Source of the DNA: Amycolatopsis japonica
GTDB taxonomy: Bacteria > Actinomycetota > Actinomycetes > Mycobacteriales > Pseudonocardiaceae
DNA: 64,000 nt
Direction: 5' to 3'
NCBI RefSeq assembly: GCF_000732925.1
Contig: NZ_CP008953.1
Span: 5,394,001-5,458,000, forward strand
The position numbers and the translations under genes were made by a program. The notes beneath the pieces are model-generated. The model searched no databases, was not told where the DNA came from, and worked only from the letters and a program-made list of their open reading frames with translations. Each line of letters opens with the position of its first letter. Position 1 is the first letter of the stretch. Below are positions 11,915 through 19,715 of the stretch, piece by piece.

Positions 11915-12379
11915 CTAGAGGACCGCGCGGAGCCTGTCGGCGATCGTGCCGATCCGGCCGAGCACGCCGTTGACGAAACGCGGCGAATCGTCGGTCGACA
12001 GTTCCTTCGCCAGCCCGACGGCCTCGTCGATGGCGACCGGGTCCGGCACGTCCTCGGCCCACAGCAGCTCGTAGACGCCGACCCGCAGCACCGCCAGGTC
12101 CACCGGCGGCATCCGGTCCAGCGTCCAGCCCTGAGCGTGCTCCGCGAGCAGCTCGTCGATCTGGGTCTTGCGGCCGGTGACGCCCTCGACCAGCGAGATC
12201 GTGTAGTCCGCGATCGGGTCGACCTCGACCGAACCGACCCGGTCCGCCAGCAGCGTCACCGCGTCGGCACCCCGCTGGGCGGCCTCGTACATCATCTCGA
12301 CCGCGCGCTTGCGGGCCTGACGACGGCTGATCGGCCCGCCGCGGTTCGGCGACTTGCCCGATTTGGCTGAGTCGGCCAT
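11915..12379 (-). CDS. nusB: Transcription antitermination factor NusB
   Basis: With NusE (S10) it binds boxA RNA and keeps polymerase elongating through rRNA operons. The 154-residue all-helical product has the conserved RRQARKRAVEMMYEAAQRG start and the C-terminal VAIDEAVGLAKELSTDDSPRF segment, followed by FVNGVLGRI. Its ATG shares one base with the efp TGA, and efp-nusB is a conserved actinobacterial pair. Confidence 0.97.
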   Translation of the reverse strand: MADSAKSGKSPNRGGPISRRQARKRAVEMMYEAAQRGADAVTLLADRVGSVEVDPIADYTISLVEGVTGRKTQIDELLAEHAQGWTLDRMPPVDLAVLRVGVYELLWAEDVPDPVAIDEAVGLAKELSTDDSPRFVNGVLGRIGTIADRLRAVL

Positions 12380-12942
12380 CAGCTGGAAACGCGGCCCAGG
12401 TAGCGGCCGTCGCGGGTGTCGACCTTGATCTTCTCGCCGGTGGTGAGGAACAGCGGCACCTGGATCTCGGCGCCGGTCTCCAGGGTGGCGGGCTTGGTGC
12501 CACCGGTGGAGCGGTCGCCCTGCAGGCCGGGGTCGGTGTGCTGGACGATGAGCTCGACCGAGGTCGGCAGCTCGATGTACAGCGGCGTGCCCTCGTGCAC
12601 CGCGACCTGGACCTCGAAGTTCTCGAGCAGGTAGTTCGCGTTGTCGCCGACGGTCTCGGCCAGGACGGTGATCTGGTCGTAGGTCTCCGCGTCCATGAAC
12701 ACGAAGTCCGCGCCGTCCTTGTACAGGTACGTCATGTTGCGGCGGTCGACGGTGGCCGTGTCGACCTTCGTCCCCGCGTTGAAGGTCTTGTCGACGACCT
12801 TGCCGGTGAGCACGTGCTTGAGCGTGGTGCGGACGAACGCGCCGCCCTTGCCCGGCTTGACGTGCTGGAACGCGGTGACGGTCCAGAGCTGGCCGTCGAG
12901 GTTGAGGACGAGCCCGTTCTTCAGGTCGTTGGTGGTGGCCAC
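12379..12942 (-). CDS. efp: Translation elongation factor P
   Basis: It rescues ribosomes stalled on polyproline by stimulating peptide bond formation. The 187-residue product has three beta-barrel domains: a KOW-like N-terminal domain with the tip loop KPGKGGAF (Lys32 at the tip), an OB domain and the EF-P signature in the C-terminal OB domain (IQVPLFLTTGEKIKVDTRDG). The GTG at 12942 (VATTNDLKNG) was chosen from homology; AGGAGA lies about 13 bases upstream. No epmA/epmB, earP or ymfI partner gene is seen here, so any modification of Lys32 cannot be told. Confidence 0.97.
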   Translation of the reverse strand: MATTNDLKNGLVLNLDGQLWTVTAFQHVKPGKGGAFVRTTLKHVLTGKVVDKTFNAGTKVDTATVDRRNMTYLYKDGADFVFMDAETYDQITVLAETVGDNANYLLENFEVQVAVHEGTPLYIELPTSVELIVQHTDPGLQGDRSTGGTKPATLETGAEIQVPLFLTTGEKIKVDTRDGRYLGRVSS

Positions 12943-12980
12943 GAGTGTGCAGTCTCCTGTGTCGATCTTCCGGGCCGTCG

Positions 12981-14072
12981 TCAGACGACCACGAGTTCCT
13001 TGGTGCTCAGCGTGAGGAGTTCGGGCGTACCTTCCCGCACGACCAGCGTGTCCTCGATGCGCACGCCTCCGCGTCCGGGCAGATACACACCAGGCTCGAC
13101 GGTGACGGCCATACCGGCGGACAGTGTACCGACGCCGGTGGTGGCGAGGCTGGGCGCCTCGTGCACCTGCAGTCCGACGCCGTGCCCGAGGCCGTGGCCG
13201 AACTCCTCGCCGCGCCCCGCCTCGACGATCACGCCACGGGCCGCTTTGTCCACTTCGGACACTTCGGCGCCGGGCAGGACGGCGTCGCAGCCCGCCGCCT
13301 GCGCGCGCTGGACCAGCTCGTAGATCTCCTCCTGCCACGCCGCGGGCTTGCCGATGACGAACGTGCGCGTCATGTCGGAGTGGTAGCCGTCGACCGTGGC
13401 CCCGAAGTCGATCTTGACGAACCCGCCGGTCGCGAGCACGGCCGAGGTCGGCCGGTGGTGCGGGATCGCGGAGTTCGCGCCCGCCGCGACGATCGTGTCG
13501 AACGAAGGCCCGGTCGACCCGTGGCCGAGCATGCGATTCTCGAGGTCGCGGGCGACGTCGAGCTCGGTGCGGCCCGGGCGGAGCCCGCCGGCGGACACCA
13601 GGTCCTCGAGCGCCCGGTCGGCCGCCGCGCACGCCTGGCGCAGCGCCTCGATCTCCTGCTCGTCCTTGACCAGCCGCAACTGCTCGACGAGCCCCGGCGT
13701 CCGGACCAGCTCGACACGGTCGAAGCGGACCTTGAGGTCCTCGTGCTGCTCGACGCTCACGTGCTGGCTCTCGAAGCCGGTCTTGCCGAGCTTCTTCTCG
13801 GCCGCCAGATCGGCCAGCTTCGCCGCGCTCGCGCGGTCCAGCACCCGTTCGAGGTCGGGCACCTCCGTCGCCGACTGGACCTGGTAGCGGCCGTCGGTGC
13901 AGAAGATCGTCTTGTCGTCGCCGCTCCCGTGGACGAGGAGAGCGGCGTTGGACCCGGTGAAGCCGGTCAGGTACCTGATGTTGAGCAGGTCCGTGACCAG
14001 CAGCGCGTCCACTCCGGAGTCGGCCAGCAGGGAACGCAGCGCCGCGCGGCGGCGAGAGAAGTATTCACGCAC
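12981..14072 (-). CDS. pepQ: M24 family Xaa-Pro aminopeptidase/dipeptidase
   Basis: This cytosolic metallopeptidase cleaves next to proline and helps recycle proline peptides. The 363-residue product has a creatinase-like N-terminal domain (1-130) and a pita-bread catalytic domain. Metal ligands are visible: the aspartates of KIDFGATVDGYHSDMTRTF, the histidine of GHGLGHGVGLQVHEAP, and the glutamates of VTVEPGVYLPGRGGVRIED. It lies 38 bases upstream of efp, its usual partner, and is probably cotranscribed with efp-nusB. The upstream side is a palindrome-rich divergent gap. Confidence 0.93.
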   Translation of the reverse strand: MREYFSRRRAALRSLLADSGVDALLVTDLLNIRYLTGFTGSNAALLVHGSGDDKTIFCTDGRYQVQSATEVPDLERVLDRASAAKLADLAAEKKLGKTGFESQHVSVEQHEDLKVRFDRVELVRTPGLVEQLRLVKDEQEIEALRQACAAADRALEDLVSAGGLRPGRTELDVARDLENRMLGHGSTGPSFDTIVAAGANSAIPHHRPTSAVLATGGFVKIDFGATVDGYHSDMTRTFVIGKPAAWQEEIYELVQRAQAAGCDAVLPGAEVSEVDKAARGVIVEAGRGEEFGHGLGHGVGLQVHEAPSLATTGVGTLSAGMAVTVEPGVYLPGRGGVRIEDTLVVREGTPELLTLSTKELVVV

Positions 14073-14146
14073 GTCATGGAGTTTAGGGGGTGGGCCGCCG
14101 GTGGCACGCGTTTCGCCTGCTGCTTGCGTTCACTGTGGGGTGGGGT

Positions 14147-14203
14147 GGTCCGTGAAGGCCTCCTTGAGGGACTCTGGGTCCCTCAAGGAGGCCTTCACGG
14201 ACC
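14147..14203. repeat. Long perfect palindrome, GAAGGCC family, in a divergent gap
   Basis: Two 26-base arms (14147-14172 and 14178-14203) are exact inverted copies around the five-base loop TCTGG; the core is GTGAAGGCCTCCTTGAGGGAC. It lies between pepQ and a divergent membrane protein gene, upstream of both, so it is not simply a terminator of either. Related arms occur at 14253, 21816 and 34258. Confidence 0.9.
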
Positions 14204-14252
14204 GGGAAAACGCCGTTCGCCCCAACAACCCCACCAGTCACAGCATCGCCGC

Positions 14253-14299
14253 GTGAAGGCCTCCTTCACTACCTTCAGGGTAGGCAAGGAGGCCTTCAC
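14253..14299. repeat. Second GTGAAGGCCTCCTT hairpin
   Basis: GTGAAGGCCTCCTT (14253-14266) pairs with AAGGAGGCCTTCAC (14286-14299). The 19-base interior has a further TACC/GGTA stem. The outer 14 bases equal the core of the palindrome 80 bases away, while the inside differs, so arms are conserved and loops are not. Confidence 0.88.
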
Positions 14300-14368
14300 A
14301 GACCGGAGGACCGAACACCCACCGGCACGTGGGCGCGTAGGTCGCTACTGGCGAGTTAAGCTTCTCCA

Positions 14369-14818
14369 ATGGCACCGTGGCTGACTCGTGGACTCGTGAT
14401 GGCGCTGCTGCACGGCGCGGCCGTCACCGTGCTGGCCAAGTACGAGGTCTTCAACCCCACCGACAAGACCCTCGTCACCTCCCTCGCCCTCGCCGTCCTG
14501 GTCGGCGCGGCGGCGGGCTGGGGCGCCGTGGACGCCTGGCAGGGCAAACCCGAACGCGGCAAGAACTGGTTCATCGCGGCGCTCATCGCCGGCCCGGTCT
14601 CGGGCGTGCTGTACGTGATCGGCCGCGCGGTGTTCGTCGACCAGACCGGCGCTTCGGAGCTCGGCGGCGCGCTCACCGGCGGCGCCGCCTTCTCGGCCCT
14701 GCTGGTGCTCATCCCGGCCGGGATCGGCCTGTTCGTCGGCGGCCGCATCACCAGGACCGGCGACGACGAGGATCAGCCGGCGAGCGAGAAACCGGCCGGG
14801 AAGCCATCCCAAGCCTGA
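14369..14818 (+). CDS. Four-helix membrane protein, B-4DMT family
   Basis: The 149-residue product has four predicted membrane helices (about residues 4-23, 33-52, 68-88 and 103-125) and a charged, proline-containing C-terminal tail. Sequence, size and position beside pepQ match the actinobacterial B-4DMT transporter family, of which M. tuberculosis Rv2536 is the positional counterpart. The transported compound is unknown. The last 46 bases overlap the end of the convergent lipoprotein gene, an unusually long 3' overlap. Confidence 0.82.
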   Translation: MAPWLTRGLVMALLHGAAVTVLAKYEVFNPTDKTLVTSLALAVLVGAAAGWGAVDAWQGKPERGKNWFIAALIAGPVSGVLYVIGRAVFVDQTGASELGGALTGGAAFSALLVLIPAGIGLFVGGRITRTGDDEDQPASEKPAGKPSQA

Positions 14819-16296
14819 TCGCCGATCTCTTCGACGGCCGAGTCGTTCAGCGCCGCCGTCCCCGCGTCAGGCACCGCGTACAACTTGCCGTCGAGCACCA
14901 CGCCGTACCCGCGACCGGGCGCGTGCACCGTCTTCGCCCCGGCGCTCAGCCGCGCGGCCTGCGGGAACCTGTCGACGACCTTGAGGCGTTGGTCCAGCAC
15001 TTCACCCGCGAGCGCGGCCGCCACCGAGCGCCGGTCGACCCGCACCAGCTTGCCGTCGGCGACCAGGTCGATGGTCCGCTGCGGTGACGGCATCGCGACG
15101 CCTTCGAACGAGGTCCGGAGCCGGGCGTCGCCGTCGCACGCCCGCGAGCCGCGGACGTCCAGGCCGAAATGCTTGAGGTCGGTCGGCGCCCCCGCGCCGC
15201 CGATGATCGTGGCGCGGACGACGTCGAAGGGCACCCGGTCGCAGACGTCGCCCGACGTGAGCGGCGCGTGCCCGTCGGGCCGCCGGACCAGGCCGGGACC
15301 CTCCTTCCAGGCGCCAGGGATGAGCGCCGGCCGGTACGGCTGCGCGGTGAAGTCCCTGGTCCAGAAGGTGAGCGTGGTGCCGGCGTCGGTCTCGTGCGCG
15401 ATCACGAAGGCGTCGAGCGAACCGACCCACATGAGGTCGGTGCTGAATCCGTCGACCAGCGAGCGGGTGCGCGGCGAGATCGTGGTGGGCTTGGCGACGA
15501 AGCCCTGCTCCCCCAGCGTCTCCACGCCCCGGGTGAACGCCGCGTCCTTGGCGCGGAGCAGGAACTGCCCGGCGCCGTTCCACCCGGCGGCCTTCGCCGT
15601 GGTGTCGGTGAAGAGCACGTAGAACCAGCCGTCGAGGTACACCGCCGAGGGCTGGCCCGCGCCGTAGACGTTGGCGCGGTGGACGTCGTGCGCCGGTCCG
15701 ATGATCGGCCGCCCGCCCGCGGCACGGGTCCAGGTGAGCCCGTCGGGGCTGGTCGCGAGGCCGATCGAGTTGCCGAGGGCGTGATCGCCCGCCGCGCCGG
15801 TGTAATACATGTAGTAGGTCGAGCCGACCTTGATCACCGACGGGTCGCAGGTGTGCATGCCGTCGAAACCGCCGGGCGCGCCGGAGAACACCGCCGCCGG
15901 GCCGCCGCCGGACGGGCCGGTGAAGGGGCCGTCGAGCGAGGGCGACTGCGCGTAGAGGACGTCGTCACCGGGCGGCTGGGCGCTGCCGTACTGGCTGCAC
16001 CACCACATCTTGAGCTTGCCGCCGTCCCGCATCACGGTCGGGCTGTAGTTGTAGACCGCGTCCTGATCGCCCGCGGCGACCACGCCTCCGCTGGCCCGGG
16101 GATCGCTCGTCGCGAGTACGACGTCCATCGGCCGCGGCTTCTCCTGGGGCGCCTGCTGGGCTCCGCCGATCCCGCCGCCCTTGCCGTCGGCCTGGGACTG
16201 CACGTTCCCGTCGCTGCACGCCGCGAGGACCGCGCCCGCCGCGACGACGGCCACCACGGCACGGGCGGGTCGCCGACCCCCACGAAAAAGGCGCAT
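14773..16296 (-). CDS. Lipoprotein with a GH43/GH68-like beta-propeller
   Basis: The 507-residue product begins with a basic, hydrophobic lipoprotein signal; the lipobox LAAC puts the lipidated cysteine at residue 27. Residues 55-340 look like blades of a five-bladed glycosidase propeller: NYSPTVMRDGGKLKMWWCS, CDPSVIKVGSTYYMYYTG, then ATSPDGLTWTRA and GQPSAVYLDGWFYVLFTD. Candidate catalytic acids are not certain, so a carbohydrate-binding or inactive role is possible. The C-terminal 150 residues carry no recognised motif. It would be tethered outside the membrane. Its 3' end overlaps the convergent B-4DMT gene by 46 bases. Confidence 0.78.
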   Translation of the reverse strand: MRLFRGGRRPARAVVAVVAAGAVLAACSDGNVQSQADGKGGGIGGAQQAPQEKPRPMDVVLATSDPRASGGVVAAGDQDAVYNYSPTVMRDGGKLKMWWCSQYGSAQPPGDDVLYAQSPSLDGPFTGPSGGGPAAVFSGAPGGFDGMHTCDPSVIKVGSTYYMYYTGAAGDHALGNSIGLATSPDGLTWTRAAGGRPIIGPAHDVHRANVYGAGQPSAVYLDGWFYVLFTDTTAKAAGWNGAGQFLLRAKDAAFTRGVETLGEQGFVAKPTTISPRTRSLVDGFSTDLMWVGSLDAFVIAHETDAGTTLTFWTRDFTAQPYRPALIPGAWKEGPGLVRRPDGHAPLTSGDVCDRVPFDVVRATIIGGAGAPTDLKHFGLDVRGSRACDGDARLRTSFEGVAMPSPQRTIDLVADGKLVRVDRRSVAAALAGEVLDQRLKVVDRFPQAARLSAGAKTVHAPGRGYGVVLDGKLYAVPDAGTAALNDSAVEEIGDQAWDGFPAGFSLAG

Positions 16297-16317
16297 GATG
16301 GCCGAGTGTAGCGAGGC

Positions 16318-17244
16318 TTAACCCAGCCGGGTGACGTCAGTACCCGGGAGGGCGACCAATTCCACTTCGAAGCCGTCGGCGTTTTCGAGGTAGGCGGCGT
16401 AGTGATGGTCACCGCCCGCATTCGGATAGCGGTCCGCGAACATCGGCGACCAGCCGTGTTCGACGGCTTTCGAAGCCAGTTCATCCACCCGATCGCGTGA
16501 CTCGACATGCAGGGCGAGGTGGTTCAGACCCGGCGCGGTGCGGTCGTGCTTTTCCCCGCTGAGGGCCGGAGAACGCTCGACGACGAGGTAGGTCGCGCCG
16601 TGCTTCCAGCTGACCCCGGCGGGCCAGCGCTGGAACTCCCGCCAGCCGAGTTCGCCCAGCAGCCAGCCCCAGCTCTCCTCCGCGCGGCCGAGATCGGGTA
16701 CCCAAAGCTCGATGTGGTGCGCGCGGCCGTGGTCCGAAGGCAGCGCGACGAAGACGCGATGCGGCCCGCTGCCGTAGTGGTCACCGCCGCCGACATCGAG
16801 GAAACCCAAACGCCGCACCAGGTTCTGACTGGCCACATTGGACTCGCCGACCAGCGCCCACACCGACGACAGGCCGAGCCCGACGAGTCCGTGCTCCAGC
16901 AGCGCCTTGGCGGCCTCGGTCGCCAGACCTTGCCCGCCGTGCGCCCGCGACAGGTAGTAGCCGAGCTCCGGAACGTCGCCGGGAAGCTCTTGCGACGGCC
17001 GCAGATGCGCGAGCCCGATCACTTCGCCGTCGCGTTCGATCGCCCAGTGCCCCATGCCCGCCGGGCCGTCGTAGGACAGCCTGCGGCCGACCATTTCGCG
17101 AACGCGGTCCGGCTCGGTGAGCGGCACCGCGAAATGCGCGCTCATCGCCGGGTCGGCGAAAAGCCCGATGATCGCGCCGGTGTCGGCCTCGGTCAGCGCG
17201 CGCAGCCGCAGCCTCGTGGTCTTGAGCTCGGGAGGGTTGTTCAC
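16318..17244 (-). CDS. GNAT acetyltransferase-VOC (glyoxalase-like) fusion protein
   Basis: The 308-residue product joins two families. Residues 1-170 are a GNAT domain of the RimJ/RimL type (LKTTRLRLRALTEAD at the start, ELGYYLSRAHGGQGLATEA as acetyl-CoA loop, SQNLVRRLGFLDVG at the end). Residues 178-308 are a vicinal-oxygen-chelate domain (RAHHIELWVPDLGRAEESW, LNHLALHVESRDRVDEL, DGFEVELVAL with candidate metal ligands). The GTG start overlaps the aroQ stop (GTGA), so it is translated with the shikimate operon. An N-acetylating resistance or detoxification role is possible but not shown by the sequence. Confidence 0.88.
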   Translation of the reverse strand: MNNPPELKTTRLRLRALTEADTGAIIGLFADPAMSAHFAVPLTEPDRVREMVGRRLSYDGPAGMGHWAIERDGEVIGLAHLRPSQELPGDVPELGYYLSRAHGGQGLATEAAKALLEHGLVGLGLSSVWALVGESNVASQNLVRRLGFLDVGGGDHYGSGPHRVFVALPSDHGRAHHIELWVPDLGRAEESWGWLLGELGWREFQRWPAGVSWKHGATYLVVERSPALSGEKHDRTAPGLNHLALHVESRDRVDELASKAVEHGWSPMFADRYPNAGGDHHYAAYLENADGFEVELVALPGTDVTRLG

Positions 17245-17672
17245 GCCGCGTTCGCGGCCATCCAGCGCAGGGCCAGCGGGTAGCCGTCGACCCCGAGCCC
17301 GGCGATCACCGCGGTGGCGATGTCCGACAGCACGCTGTGGTGCCGGAACGCCTCGCGTTTGTGCACGTTGGAGATGTGCAGTTCGATCAGCGGCGCCTTC
17401 AGCTGAGCGGCGGCGTCGCGGACGGCGATCGAGTAGTGCGTCCACGCGGCGGCGTTGAGCACCACCGGCCAGCCAGCGTCGGCGGCTTCGTGCAGCCAGC
17501 CGACCATCTCGCCCTCGTGGTCGGTCTGCCGGACCTCGACGTCGATCCCCAGTTCCTTGCCGGTTTCGACGCAGGTGGCGGCCAGATCCGCGTGCGTGGC
17601 CGAACCGTAGATGCCGGGTTCGCGCAGGCCGAGCCTGCCGAGGTTGGGGCCGTTGAGGACGAGCACCTTCAC
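17241..17672 (-). CDS. aroQ: 3-dehydroquinate dehydratase, type II
   Basis: It converts 3-dehydroquinate to 3-dehydroshikimate. The 143-residue product is the usual size of the dodecameric type II enzyme. Visible active-site parts are NGPNLGRLGLREPGIYG (Arg and Tyr of the flexible lid), LNAAAWTHYS (Asn and His) and HISNVHKREAFRHHS. The GTG at 17672 overlaps the aroB stop (GTGA) and was preferred to an earlier in-frame start inside aroB. It lies in the order aroC-aroK-aroB-aroQ found across mycobacteria and relatives. Confidence 0.97.
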   Translation of the reverse strand: MKVLVLNGPNLGRLGLREPGIYGSATHADLAATCVETGKELGIDVEVRQTDHEGEMVGWLHEAADAGWPVVLNAAAWTHYSIAVRDAAAQLKAPLIELHISNVHKREAFRHHSVLSDIATAVIAGLGVDGYPLALRWMAANAA

Positions 17673-18778
17673 AGCAGCACACTCCCGCCGGGCTTGGGGG
17701 CGTCGCCCGCCACCACCGAGTACGCCGCGGCGAGCAGCGACGGGTCCGGGCCTTCCAGCCTGCCGGGCTTCGCGAGCCCGTCGAGGACGACGAACCGCAG
17801 CACGCCCGAACGGGTCTTCTTGTCGCCCTTCATCGTCTCCAGCAGCTGAGGGAGCGCGTCGGGGTCGTAGGTGGTCGGCAGGCCCAGCAGCTTGAGCACC
17901 CTGGAGTGCCGCTCGGCGGTGGCGTCGTCGAGACGGCCGGCCAGTCGCGCGAGCTCGGCGGCGAACACCAGGCCGACGCTGACCGCCGCGCCGTGACGCC
18001 ACCGGTACCGCTCACGGCGTTCGATGGCGTGGGCGAGCGTGTGACCGTAGTTCAGGATCTCGCGCAGATCCGATTCGCGCAGATCCGCGGCGACGACGTC
18101 GGCCTTGACCTGGATCGAGCGGCGGACCAGCTCGCCGAGGACCTCGCCGGTGGTGTCCAGCGCCGCGGCGGGATCCTGCTCGACGAGTTCGACGATCCGC
18201 GGGTCGGCGATGAACCCTGCCTTGACCACCTCGGCCATTCCGGCGACGAGTTCGTTGGGGGGCAACGTTTCCAGCGTCGCGAGGTCGACGAGGACCGCGC
18301 TCGGCTCGTGGAAGACGCCGACCAGGTTCTTGCCTGCCTCGGTGTTGATGCCGGTCTTCCCGCCGAGGGACGCGTCGACCATGCCCAGCAGCGTGGTGGG
18401 CACGTTGACCAGCCGGACGCCGCGCATCCAGGTGGCGGCGACGAATCCGGCCAGGTCGGTCACGGCGCCGCCGCCGAGCCCGACGACCACGCCCTGGCGG
18501 TCGAGGCCGATGCGGCCGAGGACCTCCCAGCAGAAGCTGGCGACGGTGAGCGCCTTGCCGTCCTCGGCGTCGGGGATCTCGACCCGGTGCGCGTCGATCC
18601 CGGCCTCGGCCAGTTCGTCGCGGATGGCCTCGGCGGTGGTCGTCAGCGTCGGCGGGTGGATCAGCGCGACCTTGGAGGCGTCGGCGAGCTGCTCGGTGAG
18701 CTCGCCGAGCAGGCCGCGGCCGATGACGACGTCGTAGGGCTTGGCGGTGTTGACGGTGATGCGGACCGGCTCGGTCAT
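17669..18778 (-). CDS. aroB: 3-dehydroquinate synthase
   Basis: This NAD- and metal-dependent enzyme cyclises DAHP to 3-dehydroquinate. The 369-residue product has the nucleotide-binding VVGLGGGAVTDLAGFVAATW stretch near residue 100 and the metal-binding NYGHTLAHAIE motif near 250. An in-frame GTG lies four codons earlier, but the ATG at 18778 is preceded by GAGGGGAACG at good spacing and starts the homology (MTEPVRITVNTAKP). Eight bases separate it from the upstream lipoprotein gene. Confidence 0.97.
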   Translation of the reverse strand: MTEPVRITVNTAKPYDVVIGRGLLGELTEQLADASKVALIHPPTLTTTAEAIRDELAEAGIDAHRVEIPDAEDGKALTVASFCWEVLGRIGLDRQGVVVGLGGGAVTDLAGFVAATWMRGVRLVNVPTTLLGMVDASLGGKTGINTEAGKNLVGVFHEPSAVLVDLATLETLPPNELVAGMAEVVKAGFIADPRIVELVEQDPAAALDTTGEVLGELVRRSIQVKADVVAADLRESDLREILNYGHTLAHAIERRERYRWRHGAAVSVGLVFAAELARLAGRLDDATAERHSRVLKLLGLPTTYDPDALPQLLETMKGDKKTRSGVLRFVVLDGLAKPGRLEGPDPSLLAAAYSVVAGDAPKPGGSVLL

Positions 18779-18786
18779 CGTTCCCC

Positions 18787-19194
18787 TCACTTCGGCGGAA
18801 GCCGCTTGGCCCTCGCGACCTCGCAGGTGATCTTGCCCTTGACCGGGGTGTCCCCCGGGATCTCTTCGGTCACCTTCTGGCCGGGCGTCATCCGGTTCTT
18901 CGCGAACAGCGCCTCACCGGCGGCCTTGCCCTCGGCGTCCTTGATCGCAATGGTGACGGCGTACCGCGCGTCCTCACCCGTGCTGTTGGTGACCTCGATG
19001 GTGATCTTCGGGGTGTAGCTGTCACTGTCGCATTTGGTGACCTTGACGTCGGCGGCGACATCGGCCTCCGGCGCGGGGCTGGTGGCCGCACCGGTCTGGA
19101 CGACGTCCGCGCCGGGAGGCTGCTTCTCCTCGCCGCACGCGGTCAGGCTCAAGGCCATGACGGCGAGAAGGACGCCGGCGGTGGTGCGTTTCAT
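18787..19194 (-). CDS. Small lipoprotein embedded in the aro operon
   Basis: The 135-residue product has a lipoprotein signal with lipobox LTAC (Cys20), a short Pro/Ala/Thr linker, and a roughly 85-residue beta-rich domain that looks like the FxLYD/immunoglobulin-like fold of secreted actinobacterial lipoproteins (ITIEVTNSTGEDARYAVTIAI). Two cysteines (in VTKCDSD and KITCEVA) could form a disulfide. It overlaps aroK by four bases and is followed by aroB after eight, so it is locked into shikimate-pathway expression. The function is unknown. Confidence 0.82.
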   Translation of the reverse strand: MKRTTAGVLLAVMALSLTACGEEKQPPGADVVQTGAATSPAPEADVAADVKVTKCDSDSYTPKITIEVTNSTGEDARYAVTIAIKDAEGKAAGEALFAKNRMTPGQKVTEEIPGDTPVKGKITCEVARAKRLPPK

Positions 19195-19715
19195 GCTCGT
19201 TCCTTGCTGATCTCGGTCAACCCGATGAGGGCGGCCTCGACGACCTCGTCGGCGGTCAGCCGGTCGGTCTCGATCTCGAACGTGGCCACCTCGCGGTACA
19301 CCGGCAGGCGCGCGTCGAGGAGCGCCTTGTAGGTGGCGCGGGGGTTCACCCCGGCCAGCAGCGGGCGCGCGGTCGAAAGCCCGGCGCGCTGGACACCCGC
19401 GGCCATCCCGACGTTCAGGAAGATCACGGTGTGCCCGGCCAGCCGTTCGCGGGTGCCCGGCGTGATCGGTGCTCCCCCGCCCAGGGAGAGGACGCCTTCG
19501 TGTTCGGCCAGCGCTTTCGCGACCATCTCCTCCTCCAGCGCGCGGAAGGCGGGCTCGCCCTCCTCGGCGAAGATGTCGGTGATGGGCTTGCCCGCGCTCG
19601 CGACGATGTCGTCGTCGCTGTCGCGGAAGGCGAGACCGAGCCGGGCGGCGAGCGCCGGGCCGACCGTGCTCTTGCCTGAGCCCGGCGGCCCGATGATCAC
19701 CGCGCGAGGGGTCAC
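19191..19715 (-). CDS. aroK: Shikimate kinase
   Basis: It phosphorylates shikimate at the 3-hydroxyl with ATP. The 174-residue product has the P-loop GPPGSGKS (residues 9-16), the shikimate-binding aspartate in FRDSDDDI, the arginine in EPAFRALEEE, the GGGAP turn, and the lid arginine in STARPLL. The GTG at 19715 overlaps the aroC stop. Size and motifs are ordinary for the family. Confidence 0.97.
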   Translation of the reverse strand: MTPRAVIIGPPGSGKSTVGPALAARLGLAFRDSDDDIVASAGKPITDIFAEEGEPAFRALEEEMVAKALAEHEGVLSLGGGAPITPGTRERLAGHTVIFLNVGMAAGVQRAGLSTARPLLAGVNPRATYKALLDARLPVYREVATFEIETDRLTADEVVEAALIGLTEISKERA

